34,410 nucleotides of DNA from Clostridia bacterium (GCA_017505165.1 JAFVPU010000110.1:1-34410), one strand, 5' to 3'; counted from the first letter of the stretch, positions 16,068-24,637 are shown. Notes: a model not told the origin generated them from the sequence alone. A program made the numbers and translations.

Positions 16068-16337
16068 CTATTTAGCTTCTTTTTGCTTGTGGCCTTTGAA
16101 GGTACGAGTTGGAGCGAATTCGCCCAACTTGTGGCCTACCATATCGACAGTACAGTACACAGGTATATGTTTTCTACCATTGTGAACAGCAATTGTGTGT
16201 CCTACGAAATCGGGATAGATTGTGCTTGATCTTGACCAAGTCTTGATAGCTTTCTTCTCACCCTTTTCATTCATTTCTTGAACTCTAGACATCAATTTAG
16301 CTTCAACGAATGGTTTTTTCTTTAAACTTCTACTCAT
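16068..16337 (-). CDS. rpsS: 30S ribosomal protein S19
   Basis: 30S head protein that forms bridge B1a with S13. 89 residues. [20 protein letters not shown] start, [20 protein letters not shown] core, and [20 protein letters not shown]-terminus are canonical. Shine-Dalgarno AGGAG. In S10 order between rplB and rplV. Confidence 0.98.
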   Translation of the reverse strand: MSRSLKKKPFVEAKLMSRVQEMNEKGEKKAIKTWSRSSTIYPDFVGHTIAVHNGRKHIPVYCTVDMVGHKLGEFAPTRTFKGHKQKEAK

Positions 16338-16345
16338 AAACTCTC

Positions 16346-17179
16346 CTACTTAGCACTAGCTCTCTTGACAATAAGTTTGTCAGAAGCTTTCTTGTGTTTT
16401 CTAGTCTTGTATCCAAGTGCAGGTTTACCCCAAGGTGTAACAGGACCAGCATGTCCAACTGGAGACTTACCTTCACCACCACCGTGTGGGTGATCTACTG
16501 GGTTCATTGCAGAACCACGCACGCTAGGTCTAACACCCATATGACGTTTTCTACCAGCTTTACCCAATGATACAATTTCGTTTTCTTCATTACCAATTTC
16601 ACCGATTGTTGCACGGCAATTAGCAAATACTTTTCTCATTTCACCTGATGGAAGACGGAGAGTTGCATACTTTCCTTCTTTTGCCATCAATTGTGCTGAA
16701 AGTCCAGCACTACGAACAAGTTGTCCGCCCTTACCTGGTTGTAATTCAATATTGTGAATCATTGAACCAAGTGGAATATCTTTGAGTTCAAGAGCGTTAC
16801 CAGCTTTGATTTCAGCACCAGCACCACTCATAACTCTGTCGCCTACATTCAATCCTTTTGGAGCAATGATGTATCTCTTTTCACCATCTGCATAAACCAA
16901 AAGTGCAATGTATGCTGTTCTGTTTGGATCGTATTGAATGCTATCAACTTTTGCCACGATACCATCTTTGTTACGTTTGAAGTCGATAATTCTGTATTTA
17001 CGTCTGTTTGCACCACCGATATTTCTTACAGTGATCTTACCTTGAGCATTACGACCACCAGTCTTTTTCACGCTTGTAAGCAAGCTTTCTTCAACTTTTG
17101 CACCCTTTGTCAATTCACCAGTTTTGTATGTAACAAATCTGCTACCAGCTGACATAGGCTTCATTTTTCTTATAGCCAT
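16346..17179 (-). CDS. rplB: 50S ribosomal protein L2
   Basis: Among the most conserved proteins; required for subunit association and peptidyl transfer. 277 residues. [20 protein letters not shown] start; [20 protein letters not shown]; the C-terminal signature is [20 protein letters not shown], with the conserved His in [10 protein letters not shown]. The basic tail [16 protein letters not shown] is typical. Shine-Dalgarno AAGGAG. Confidence 0.98.
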   Translation of the reverse strand: MAIRKMKPMSAGSRFVTYKTGELTKGAKVEESLLTSVKKTGGRNAQGKITVRNIGGANRRKYRIIDFKRNKDGIVAKVDSIQYDPNRTAYIALLVYADGEKRYIIAPKGLNVGDRVMSGAGAEIKAGNALELKDIPLGSMIHNIELQPGKGGQLVRSAGLSAQLMAKEGKYATLRLPSGEMRKVFANCRATIGEIGNEENEIVSLGKAGRKRHMGVRPSVRGSAMNPVDHPHGGGEGKSPVGHAGPVTPWGKPALGYKTRKHKKASDKLIVKRASAK

Positions 17180-17190
17180 AATTACTCCTT

Positions 17191-17493
17191 TTAGTTCAAG
17201 TTCTCGAAGAATGCGATTGCCTTAGATTCTGGCTTCAAGAAAACGATAGCTTTCTTGTAATCGCTTGTCTTTCCAACAACTCGACCGCTTTTTGTATTTC
17301 TAGATTTTGTTTTACCTTTACAAGTCATAGTATTAACGCGAGCAACTTGAACTTCAAACAACTCTTCAACAGCGTTTTTGATTTCAATCTTGTTTGCGCT
17401 CAAAGCAACTTTGAAAGTGTAAATTTTGTTAGGAATGCCTGCGTATGATTTTTCTGTCATAATAGGCTCTAATATGATTTCTTGTGCTTTCAT
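17191..17493 (-). CDS. rplW: 50S ribosomal protein L23
   Basis: Tunnel-exit protein that docks trigger factor and SRP. 100 residues. [20 protein letters not shown] start, then [20 protein letters not shown] and a basic loop ([20 protein letters not shown]). The trigger-factor contact region [11 protein letters not shown] is normal. The ATG overlaps the rplD stop by one base (TAATG). Confidence 0.97.
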   Translation of the reverse strand: MKAQEIILEPIMTEKSYAGIPNKIYTFKVALSANKIEIKNAVEELFEVQVARVNTMTCKGKTKSRNTKSGRVVGKTSDYKKAIVFLKPESKAIAFFENLN

Positions 17494-18116
17494 TATACGT
17501 ATGCCTCCTCTAATTTCTTAATTGCGTCCTTAGTGAACACGATATATGTGTTTTCAACAACTTCTGCAACATTCAACAAGCTTGCGTCAACACAAGTAAT
17601 TTTTTGAATATTACCAGTAGCTTTGATAACATTTTCATCTTTACCATCAGTAACAATGATAGTACGTTTGTTAAGACCGAATGTGTTCAAGAATTCAACA
17701 GCTGCTTTTGTTTTAGCATCAGCAAAGTTGATTTCGTCCAAAATGAACACTTCGTTTTGTCTGATTTTTTGAGATACAGCAGAACTGAAAGCGATATCTC
17801 TCATCTTTTTATTGATTTTCTCTCTGAAATCTCTTGGCTTTGGAGCAAATACTACACCACCACCAGTGAAGATTGGAGCACTCTTTTCATCATGACGAGC
17901 ACCGCCTGTTCCTTTTTGTCTGTATAATTTCTTTTTGCTTCCTCTAACTTCACTACGAGTAAGAGTGCTTTTTGTTCCTTGTCTTGCGTTGTTGTGCAAT
18001 GCAACTACAACTTGGTGAACAAGAGCTTCATTATATTCTACAGCGAAAACGCCATCGTTAAGTTCGATATCGCCCACTGCATCTTTCTTCATATTATAAA
18101 CTTTAAGTTTAGCCAT
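17493..18116 (-). CDS. rplD: 50S ribosomal protein L4
   Basis: Primary 23S binder; its loop lines the exit tunnel. In E. coli it represses the S10 operon through its leader. 207 residues. The loop segment is GSKKKLYRQKGTGGARHDEK, followed by FTGGGVVFAPKPRDFREKIN. The structured leader at 19080-19370 is its possible target, though E. coli-type L4 control is not expected in Bacillota. Weak Shine-Dalgarno AAGGAG. Confidence 0.98.
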   Translation of the reverse strand: MAKLKVYNMKKDAVGDIELNDGVFAVEYNEALVHQVVVALHNNARQGTKSTLTRSEVRGSKKKLYRQKGTGGARHDEKSAPIFTGGGVVFAPKPRDFREKINKKMRDIAFSSAVSQKIRQNEVFILDEINFADAKTKAAVEFLNTFGLNKRTIIVTDGKDENVIKATGNIQKITCVDASLLNVAEVVENTYIVFTKDAIKKLEEAYV

Positions 18117-18127
18117 TGTTAACTCCT

Positions 18128-18760
18128 TTAAGCTTTAGCAGCCGACTTGATAGTAACAATTGATTGTTTAGCACCAGGGATAGCACCCTTAACCAAAATC
18201 AAATTTCTATCTGCGTCAACACGTACAATCTTGAGATTTTGTACAGTTGCTGTTTCATGACCATAATGTCCAGGCATCTTCTTGCCTTTGAAAACTCTAG
18301 ATGGTGTTGAGTTTGCACCCATTGATCCAACTTCTCTATGAACAGGACCAACACCGTGAGTCATTTTAAGTCTGTGGTGATTCCAACGTTTGATAACGCC
18401 AGTGAAACCATGACCTTTTGTTGTACCAGTTACGTCAACAATGTCTCCTTCAGCGAACATATCAGCTTTGATTTCTTGTCCAACTGCGAATTTTGATGTG
18501 TCGTCATAACGGAATTCTTTCATAATGCGTTTGTTTTCAACGCCAGCTTTCTTGAACAATCCTGTTTGAGCTTTGTTTACGTTCTTTTCTTTGATTTCGC
18601 CGAAAGCTACTTGAACAGAGTTGTATCCATCAACTTCGTTTGTTTTGATTTGTGTAACATAGCAAGGGCCTGCTTCAATGACTGTTACAGGTTCAACCCT
18701 ACCGTCATCAGCAAAAACTTGTGTCATACCAATCTTTCTACCAATTATTGCTTTTTCCAC
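18128..18760 (-). CDS. rplC: 50S ribosomal protein L3
   Basis: Assembly initiator whose loop reaches the peptidyl transferase centre. 210 residues. [20 protein letters not shown] start and [20 protein letters not shown], then [40 protein letters not shown] carries the Gln that E. coli PrmB modifies (GHxG-type region). Shine-Dalgarno AGGAGG, about 6 nt before ATG. Confidence 0.98.
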   Translation of the reverse strand: MEKAIIGRKIGMTQVFADDGRVEPVTVIEAGPCYVTQIKTNEVDGYNSVQVAFGEIKEKNVNKAQTGLFKKAGVENKRIMKEFRYDDTSKFAVGQEIKADMFAEGDIVDVTGTTKGHGFTGVIKRWNHHRLKMTHGVGPVHREVGSMGANSTPSRVFKGKKMPGHYGHETATVQNLKIVRVDADRNLILVKGAIPGAKQSIVTIKSAAKA

Positions 18761-18770
18761 AGTATACCTC

Positions 18771-19079
18771 CTATAATTCTACCTTAATGTCAACACCTGA
18801 TGGAACATTCATCTTAAGAAGTGTATCCACAGCTTTTGCATTAGGTGCATAGACGTCGATAAGTCTAAAGTGTGTTCTTGATTCATATTGTTCTCTTGAA
18901 TCTTTGTTTACGTGAACACTACGTAAAATTGTAACAACTTCCTTCTTTGTTGGAAGTGGAATTGGTCCAGATACTTTGCATCCAGACTTCTCTGCAGTGT
19001 CAAGAATTCTTGAAACCACATTTTCGAGCAAACCTGTATCATATGAAGCAAGTTTGATTCTCAATTTTGTTGTTGCCAT
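18771..19079 (-). CDS. rpsJ: 30S ribosomal protein S10
   Basis: 30S head protein, also the NusE subunit of antitermination complexes. 102 residues. [20 protein letters not shown] start, [20 protein letters not shown] and [20 protein letters not shown] are canonical. First gene of the superoperon, with Shine-Dalgarno AAAGGAG and a long leader upstream. Confidence 0.98.
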   Translation of the reverse strand: MATTKLRIKLASYDTGLLENVVSRILDTAEKSGCKVSGPIPLPTKKEVVTILRSVHVNKDSREQYESRTHFRLIDVYAPNAKAVDTLLKMNVPSGVDIKVEL

Positions 19080-19370
19080 AATTTTTTCTCCTTTTTTATT
19101 TTAGTCAACACAATTACCAGCTTACCTAACCTTAACTTCAGTTGTGGCAGTTCGCAAACGTTCATATAAATGATACGCCTACGCTTACGCACGTGAACAC
19201 CTAGCCGTGTGTTAAGTGCCGATTCTCAAAAATAAATCGGGCTTTTGCCCTTATTTTTCGCTGGCGTCCAAAAGGACTATGGTCAGCACAAATTCCCATT
19301 TTCTGCTTGCTAGAAAATGCAACCTTATGCTTCAACCCACTCGTGAAATCCGAAATTTCACCAAATCAGC
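19080..19370 (-). promoter_or_regulatory. S10 operon 5' leader, about 290 nt, with multiple hairpins
   Basis: The non-coding stretch between rpsJ and its promoter. Minus-strand hairpins, in transcript order: GTGAAAT-ATTTCAC (19343-19361, 5-nt loop); GCTG/CAGC with inner GTCC-TTTT-GGAC (19260-19287); a 12-bp stem AAAAATAAGGGC-AAAA-GCCC(bulge)TTATTTTT (19228-19258), terminator-like because its 3' arm is T-rich. The last 140 nt are GC-richer than the flanks and hold smaller repeats. No open reading frame of note. Probably a ribosomal-protein leader or attenuator; the ligand is unknown. Confidence 0.6.
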
Positions 19371-19376
19371 GTTGTT

Positions 19377-19405
19377 ATTCTAGCAAATACATTTATCTTT
19401 GTCAA
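19377..19405 (-). promoter_or_regulatory. S10 superoperon promoter
   Basis: Minus-strand TTGACA (19400-19405), 17-bp spacer, TAGAAT (19377-19382), with an extended -10 (TGCTAGAAT). Expected start near 19370. The rest of the gap to 19580 is A/T-rich spacer in which I see no further feature. Confidence 0.9.
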
Positions 19406-19579
19406 CCCTTTTTTACAAATTTCTCAAAATTTATTTATAATGTGATTTTTCACTTTTTTATCTCTTTTTTTAATCACCCTAAAACACTTTACCATATAAA
19501 TATTAAATATAAAACAATTCATTTTTTACTCATCAAATATCATTTTAATATTGAAAATCGTTTTTGAAATTCAAAAATT

Positions 19580-19597
19580 TGTGCTAAAATAAGCACA
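19580..19597 (+). promoter_or_regulatory. extended -10 promoter and inverted repeat at the ABC-like gene start
   Basis: TGCTAAAAT (TG at 19582-19583, -10 at 19585-19590) lies six bases before the ATG at 19597. TTGAAA is 15 bp upstream of the -10. No Shine-Dalgarno. A perfect 6-bp inverted repeat, TGTGCT-AAAATA-AGCACA, spans the -10 up to the first base of the start codon and could be an operator. Confidence 0.6.
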
Positions 19598-21429
19598 TGA
19601 AACGAAAGAAAGAGAATATTTTAAAATCTTGGTATAAATTATGTGAACCAAGCAAGCCACTTTGGATCGGTCAAATTTTGACTTTTTGTGGCTATACTGT
19701 TTTGCTCGCTATTATGACCATTTTGGCAGCAAAAACAATCAACTATATGTATGAAGAAAACTGGACCATGGCTTTTGTCTATCTTGGCCTTGAACTTCTC
19801 TCTATCATATTAAGACAATTGTTTTACCATTGGGAATACGTGTTTTATGTTCGCATTGTGGCACAAATCAAACGCACAGTTACAAACAAGATATATGATA
19901 AAATCACAAACTGCGAAGATTCATCCTTAAAACAAATGCCAAAAGAAAAAGTTCTCAACATAGCTGTGAACAATCTTGGACACTTATCAGAGTTCCCTGA
20001 CGTCGTAGCTATATTTGTAGGTTACTCTGTTTTGGTTGCCATTGCACTAGTTGCAATATTTAATGCGAACTGGCTGGCTGGACTTGTTGTAATTGGACTA
20101 GGTGTTGCAAACGGGTTTGTATACACTCACTACAATCGTAAGATGGGACGAATCATGAATGAGAGATATGAAACAAAAGATATTATGATGACCTCTTTCG
20201 CAAAAATAGTTGATGGAAAACCGGTAATTGAAGAATTGAAACAAAAAGATACTTACGGTCAAGAAATAACAGAAAAAATCAACAATCAAGCAAAAAGTTA
20301 TGGCAGATACTATATGACATACTCAACACGTGAAAATGTATATAGACTTGTATGGTGTACCATCATTTATTTGATTTCGGCTTTCTTGTTATTTAAAGTC
20401 AGCAAAAACGCACTTGAAATGACAAGTTATTTGATAGTCGTTCCTTACCTAATGACTTGTACAGAAAAACTAAATTCATTATTTGACAAATCTTTGAATC
20501 TCGAAAACATGCGTGTAGATGTTGACAGGGTGAATTTGATTTTAGGACTCAAAGATAAAGAAATCAAAAAATACGGAGACATCAACATCAAAGCGGATGG
20601 CTACAACCTTGGACTCATCAATGTTAGTTATAACAATCCAGATAAAAGTTCTGTAAATTATGGAAAACTCAAAGAAATTGACTTATCATTCAAAATGAAT
20701 GGTGTCAATATCATCAAAGGAGAACGTGGTAGTGGCAAACGCCTCATATTCAATCTTCTTCGAAGAAGAATTATGCCTACAGATGGTGTGGTCCTTCTTG
20801 ACAACTTGAATTTGTATGACTATAACGAAAGCACGTTCAAAAATCATATATATTACTGTTCCTCTCGACCAACATTCATCAAAGGAACTATAAGAGAAAA
20901 TCTTTGTCTTATGGAATCAGATTTCGAAAAAGTAAAGAAACTTGCCGAATACACCAAAATAGACAAACTTATCACAAAGTATCCTTTTGGCTACTCTACT
21001 CAAATAAGCGATATCAAGTCAAGCGAACATTTATTCGCAATCGGTCTTCTTCGCGCAATGCTTTCAAATTGCAAAATCTTAATGGTTTACGAACTTCCTG
21101 ATGAAGTAAGTCAGTCTTTCAAAAACAACGTGAGAAAAATTTTGACAGATCCAATCTTGAATACAAAAACATTGATTTTATTCACTCATGACGATAGATA
21201 TGACGATTCTGCTGACATCATCTACACTATTGAAAACGGAAAAACCAAATCAGTGAAAGCAAAAACAGTAAAAGAAGAAATCAACTCAATTAAACCGACA
21301 AGCAAAGAGAAGACTTCGAACAAAAAGGTCGATACAAAAACACCAACAAAAAAAATAAACACAGCAAAAACAACCAGTGAATCAAAAGTATTAAATGCTA
21401 AGAAAACAAAAAATACCAACAATCAATAA
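19597..21429 (+). CDS. ABC-exporter-like protein with degenerate ATPase motifs
   Basis: 610 residues with the layout of a half-size type I ABC exporter: a membrane domain (hydrophobic helices at about 21-45, 57-75, 133-155, 158-178, 250-268 and 275-290) and an NBD-like domain (about 335-550). The NBD fold is recognisable, but the catalytic motifs are lost. Walker A is GERGSGKR (375-382), with Arg in place of Ser/Thr. Walker B is ILMVYE (494-499), with Tyr in place of Asp, although the following Glu is kept. The signature reads IKSSE (473-477) instead of LSGGQ. The Q-loop has Ser near 423. The H-loop His531 remains. A Lys/Thr-rich tail of about 55 residues follows. ATP hydrolysis is probably weak or absent. 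Likely leaderless. It heads an operon with the next gene. Role unknown. Confidence 0.8.
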   Translation: MKRKKENILKSWYKLCEPSKPLWIGQILTFCGYTVLLAIMTILAAKTINYMYEENWTMAFVYLGLELLSIILRQLFYHWEYVFYVRIVAQIKRTVTNKIYDKITNCEDSSLKQMPKEKVLNIAVNNLGHLSEFPDVVAIFVGYSVLVAIALVAIFNANWLAGLVVIGLGVANGFVYTHYNRKMGRIMNERYETKDIMMTSFAKIVDGKPVIEELKQKDTYGQEITEKINNQAKSYGRYYMTYSTRENVYRLVWCTIIYLISAFLLFKVSKNALEMTSYLIVVPYLMTCTEKLNSLFDKSLNLENMRVDVDRVNLILGLKDKEIKKYGDINIKADGYNLGLINVSYNNPDKSSVNYGKLKEIDLSFKMNGVNIIKGERGSGKRLIFNLLRRRIMPTDGVVLLDNLNLYDYNESTFKNHIYYCSSRPTFIKGTIRENLCLMESDFEKVKKLAEYTKIDKLITKYPFGYSTQISDIKSSEHLFAIGLLRAMLSNCKILMVYELPDEVSQSFKNNVRKILTDPILNTKTLILFTHDDRYDDSADIIYTIENGKTKSVKAKTVKEEINSIKPTSKEKTSNKKVDTKTPTKKINTAKTTSESKVLNAKKTKNTNNQ

Positions 21430-21439
21430 GGAGAAAATT

Positions 21440-21886
21440 ATGGCAGAAGTAGTTTTAGATTTTAATCCAACAGAATCACAATTTGCTACCGAACTTTATA
21501 ACAATCAAGACAAAATTAAAAATAGATACTATATCAAAGGTGAAAATACAGAAAGATTATTTTTGGATGAAGTAGTTCAATATGTCAAGAAAAATTATGA
21601 TGACATTCCATTAGTAGTTGCTGTTGCAAATGGCCCTTTAAATACTATTCTTTCTAGATATTATCAAAAAGTCTCTTTCTTTATTCCAAAAGGATATAAA
21701 ATAAATGCAGAAATATTAATTAGAGATTTAAATAGATTCTTGGGAGAAGATATTCTAAAAACAAGCAAGTCAACAACCAAATATAATCCTTTCTTGGCGG
21801 GAATTACCGCATATTTAACAGATGTTACAAATGATTCATTGACTGAAGCTTATGGAAATTTGTTTGAAAAGAATAATGAAGTTTAA
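21440..21886 (+). CDS. hypothetical protein downstream of the degenerate ABC protein
   Basis: 148 residues, not recognised. The start at 21440 is chosen because AAGGAG lies 6 nt before it; the open frame extends upstream only into the preceding gene. It has no signal peptide or membrane helix. Visible features are a charged N-terminal half (NQDKIKNRYYIKGENTERLF), a hydrophobic strand IPLVVAVANGPLNTIL and a C-terminal TDVTNDSLTEAYGNLFEKNN. It starts 10 nt after the ABC-like gene and is followed by a terminator, so the two form an operon and the product is probably a cytoplasmic partner. Confidence 0.75.
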   Translation: MAEVVLDFNPTESQFATELYNNQDKIKNRYYIKGENTERLFLDEVVQYVKKNYDDIPLVVAVANGPLNTILSRYYQKVSFFIPKGYKINAEILIRDLNRFLGEDILKTSKSTTKYNPFLAGITAYLTDVTNDSLTEAYGNLFEKNNEV

Positions 21887-21887
21887 T

Positions 21888-21916
21888 AAAAAACCGTAAA
21901 TAATTTACGGTTTTTT
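21888..21916. terminator. bidirectional terminator between convergent genes
   Basis: Stem AAAAAACCGTAAA, loop TAA, TTTACGGTTTTTT, with T-runs on both strands. It directly follows the plus-strand stop and can also end the minus-strand gene at 22079, though 160 nt beyond it. Confidence 0.9.
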
Positions 21917-22078
21917 TATTTTTTTGTCTCGTAACCACAAGTTGCCTTGTTTGTTTGAATTCTATATTCTAGTTGTTCAGCAGGTTTTTCTTTTCACGAT
22001 AACCACGCGCAAAGATTTCTGTTTACTTTCTCAATCATCCAAAGCTATTTATAGTGTAGAATCTATCTTTTGAATCTA

Positions 22079-24073
22079 TCACCCTGCTACATTTCCTGCC
22101 GTTACTTCTACCTCATTATCTGTAGTTATGTCTACTTCTTCTCTAGTCGTTACTTCTATTGGATTTTCTGTCGTTACTTCTATTGGATTTTCTGTCGTTA
22201 CTTCTACCGCATTATCTGTAGTTATGTCTACTGCTTTTTCAGTTTTTACCCCACCAAGGTCGAATTTGCCACTCATTATTGATTCTCTATTCTGATTTAT
22301 AGTTTCCATAAGACTTTTCGGTATTTGCTGATCTTGATTGTTTGTTTGAGTTTCTGCTCGTGTAGATGTTGTTTCTGTAGGTGTGCCGAGCGTATCATCA
22401 CCATCTCCACCATCATTTCTGCCAACTAAAAGATTATCGTTGCCACCAGGTTTTACTTTACTTATATATCCCGGTTTTTCCTTTGGTCCTGTTTTTGCTT
22501 TCTTCGTTTTAGTATCATTACCAACTTCTGTGACAGAAGCAATTAAATTTTTTCTTTCTTCTTTCTTTTTATTTTCTTCAGCCTGTTGTGTTTCATCCGC
22601 CCCTGCAGTATCAACTTCTTTTGGTGTTGTTTGACGAGCTGTTTGAATTCTGCTTCTAGTATCATCTCCTATCATTTTTGATAATACTCTGCCAGTCTCT
22701 TTTAATTCTACTCCAACGACTTTTTTCTTGCCATCTGTTTGTGTAGATGTTGTTTCTGCAGATGTTACAACCCCAAGACCTTTTGGTGTTTTTACACCTT
22801 TTTTTCCTGTTTGTATTTCAAAAATAGTTTCAATCGCTTCCAACTTGGCAGAAGCATCTTCTTTTGTATTCTTTGTATCCTTTTTCCCGCCTTGTTCTAC
22901 CGCTGTCAAATAAGCTCTTTGTAAATCTGATAGAGTGTCCGCTTCTTCTTTTTTATTTTCAACTTCTTTCTCAGCTTTGATTGATTCAACAATAAGATTT
23001 CTTGATCCCTCAACCTTTGTTTCTTTTGCGTTATTTTCTTCAGAAACTTTACCTGTAGCTAGGGTAAGAACATCATCTTGAATTCGTTCTTCTACTTTCT
23101 TTTCTTCTTCTATGAACTCTTCGCCAAGATTTTCTACCGTTTTTTTATCTTCTTCTCCCAAAGTCTCAATCTTTGGAAGTACAATTGGATCAACATTAAG
23201 ATCATGTTCTATTTTTTCAGTTTTAATATCTATCTCATTTGTAACTTCAAGATTATATTCGTTCTCAACTTTATGTCTATCAGAATTGAATTTTTTCTGC
23301 TCATCTTCGTTCAAAACTTCAATATGATCTTCAATCACATCTGCCACAATTTCATTCATTGTCTTCATGAAGTTTGGCTTATCAAGTCTGAGCAAACCTG
23401 ACTTTTCGTCAAGTTGAGTTTTGATTTCTTTTTCTACTACCAATTTCAACTTTGGATATCGAGCGATCAATGCCATCATCTTGTTGAAATAAGTTGATTC
23501 TATTTCTTCAATTTTTTCTTCTTTTTGCAATAATTTCTTATTGGCTGAAAGCAAATATTTGAATCTTCTTGTTATACCTGCAAATTTTGCCAATGTCTCT
23601 GGATCCATATGGAATATGTCAAGGGCTTGTCCGCCACCTGCTTTCACGTTCCACATTCTGTACACAGCATTCTTATCAACAGCACCACTGGTCTCAATCT
23701 CTGACAAAACATATTCATTGATATTACTATATGCACCACCATTAAGTTTGAAATTGGCGCCATGGTTCATTTTTTCAAGCAAGGATAATGTTGCTTTATC
23801 ATTTTGAAAAGTAATAGCAAAAGTGATAGGTTTGTCAAGCTTCAGAAAACTCTCACACAAATCAATATTGTCAATCGACTCTATAATACGCTTCTCAAGA
23901 TTGATGAGTTCCTCAACAATCTCAGGTGTTACAAAATACTCGCCGTTATTATCAAAATCTCCGAGCATACAGCCCAAAACAACATGACGCATTCTGTTGA
24001 ATTTTTCATGCGCAATTGCTGCTGTATCTTCTATATAACCTTTCTTTGAATTGATTTTCAAATATTTTGCCAT
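22079..24073 (-). CDS. large hypothetical protein with disordered middle and octapeptide-repeat tail
   Basis: 664 residues, not recognised. No signal peptide or membrane helix, so probably cytoplasmic. Residues 1 to about 260 look folded (for example YFVTPEIVEELINLEKRIIE and IDLCESFLKLDKPITFAI). From about 270 to 610 it is Lys/Glu/Thr-rich and probably disordered. Residues 615-664 are octapeptide repeats of the type (V/I)-(D/E)-(V/I)-T-T-(D/E)-N-x: VDITTDNA, VEVTTENP, IEVTTENP, IEVTTREE, VDITTDNE, VEVTAGNV. The start has AGGAG and its own promoter. It could be a scaffold or surface-layer-associated protein, but I make no functional claim. Confidence 0.75.
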   Translation of the reverse strand: MAKYLKINSKKGYIEDTAAIAHEKFNRMRHVVLGCMLGDFDNNGEYFVTPEIVEELINLEKRIIESIDNIDLCESFLKLDKPITFAITFQNDKATLSLLEKMNHGANFKLNGGAYSNINEYVLSEIETSGAVDKNAVYRMWNVKAGGGQALDIFHMDPETLAKFAGITRRFKYLLSANKKLLQKEEKIEEIESTYFNKMMALIARYPKLKLVVEKEIKTQLDEKSGLLRLDKPNFMKTMNEIVADVIEDHIEVLNEDEQKKFNSDRHKVENEYNLEVTNEIDIKTEKIEHDLNVDPIVLPKIETLGEEDKKTVENLGEEFIEEEKKVEERIQDDVLTLATGKVSEENNAKETKVEGSRNLIVESIKAEKEVENKKEEADTLSDLQRAYLTAVEQGGKKDTKNTKEDASAKLEAIETIFEIQTGKKGVKTPKGLGVVTSAETTSTQTDGKKKVVGVELKETGRVLSKMIGDDTRSRIQTARQTTPKEVDTAGADETQQAEENKKKEERKNLIASVTEVGNDTKTKKAKTGPKEKPGYISKVKPGGNDNLLVGRNDGGDGDDTLGTPTETTSTRAETQTNNQDQQIPKSLMETINQNRESIMSGKFDLGGVKTEKAVDITTDNAVEVTTENPIEVTTENPIEVTTREEVDITTDNEVEVTAGNVAG
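22114..22231 (-). repeat. 24-bp tandem repeats encoding the octapeptide tail
   Basis: An exact 24-bp unit occurs at 22146-22169 and 22170-22193, with a partial third copy from 22194. A second, 22-base unit (ATTATCTGTAG...TCTACT) occurs identically at 22114-22135 and 22210-22231. The reading frame is kept, so unit number could vary between strains. Confidence 0.88.
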
Positions 24074-24089
24074 AATATTCTCCTATTAA

Positions 24090-24118
24090 ATTATAACATA
24101 GACTTGAGATTTAAGCAA
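24090..24118 (-). promoter_or_regulatory. promoter of the 664-residue protein
   Basis: Minus-strand TTGCTT (24113-24118), 17-bp spacer, TATAAT (24090-24095), with extended TGTTATAAT. Transcription would begin near 24083, at the edge of the Shine-Dalgarno, so the leader is very short. Confidence 0.75.
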
Positions 24119-24120
24119 AT

Positions 24121-24146
24121 AAAAAACGAGACTTTTGTCTCGTTTT
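24121..24146 (-). terminator. terminator after the small coiled-coil gene
   Basis: Minus-strand stem AAAACGAGAC-AAAA-GTCTCGTTTT followed by TTATTT. It lies 15 nt after the stop of the 86-residue gene. Confidence 0.85.
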
Positions 24147-24161
24147 GTCTATATAGAATTA

Positions 24162-24422
24162 TTATAAACTTGAATTTCTTTCGTTATATTTTAGAGCATC
24201 TGCTTCAATCTTTTTGTCCATTCTTACAATTTTTTCCTCAAGATTTGCAATTCTCTCTTCCCAATATTTATGAACAAAATCAAGATGTACTGGAGAACCT
24301 TTCAAACTCTCACACATTGAATAATATTCTTTTTGTTTGTCTTGTAATTTGACAACTAATTTTGATCTCTTTTTTATATTTCTTTCAATCTTATATTTTG
24401 CTATTCTATTAACCAAACCCAT
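24162..24422 (-). CDS. small coiled-coil hypothetical protein
   Basis: 86 residues, not recognised. Highly charged and helical: LVNRIAKYKIERNIKKRSKL, then KLQDKQKEYYSM and a C-terminal coiled coil ERIANLEEKIVRMDKKIEAD. No signal or membrane segment. Shine-Dalgarno CAGGAG. It lies 50 nt after the next small gene and ends at a terminator, so the pair probably shares a transcript. Confidence 0.72.
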   Translation of the reverse strand: MGLVNRIAKYKIERNIKKRSKLVVKLQDKQKEYYSMCESLKGSPVHLDFVHKYWEERIANLEEKIVRMDKKIEADALKYNERNSSL

Positions 24423-24472
24423 ATTTATCTCCTGTTACACTAAAAATATCAAACCAATTTTAGTTTCAATAT

Positions 24473-24637
24473 TTATCTAAGAAATTCTTCAACGCTTACT
24501 GGCAAAATTTTATACCCATCTGCTTTCAATTGATTTGCAATAGCAATTTGTTTTTTCTGCTTTTGAGTGAGATTTTTTAACTCTGTTATTTCTATTGGCT
24601 TTTTGTTCATACTTGCCATTTTCACAATAAGACGCAT
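24473..24637 (-). CDS. small hypothetical protein
   Basis: 54 residues, not recognised. The start at 24637 (MRLIVKMASMNKKPIEITEL) is chosen because AAGGAG lies 8 nt upstream. An upstream ATG at 24670 has no ribosome binding site and falls inside the promoter. Basic and soluble, ending LPVSVEEFLR. It has a perfect consensus promoter. Confidence 0.7.
   Translation of the reverse strand: MRLIVKMASMNKKPIEITELKNLTQKQKKQIAIANQLKADGYKILPVSVEEFLR

Noticed and set aside
22114..22231. Regular 24-bp repeats that could be taken for a CRISPR array
   Set aside because: Units are directly adjacent with no unique spacers, in frame and encode a peptide repeat; no cas genes nearby.
23078..23401. Phe-rich plus-strand frame of 107 residues looking like a membrane protein
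   Set aside because: It is the antisense of the Lys/Glu-rich disordered part of the 664-residue protein, which reads as Phe/Leu/Ser on the other strand.
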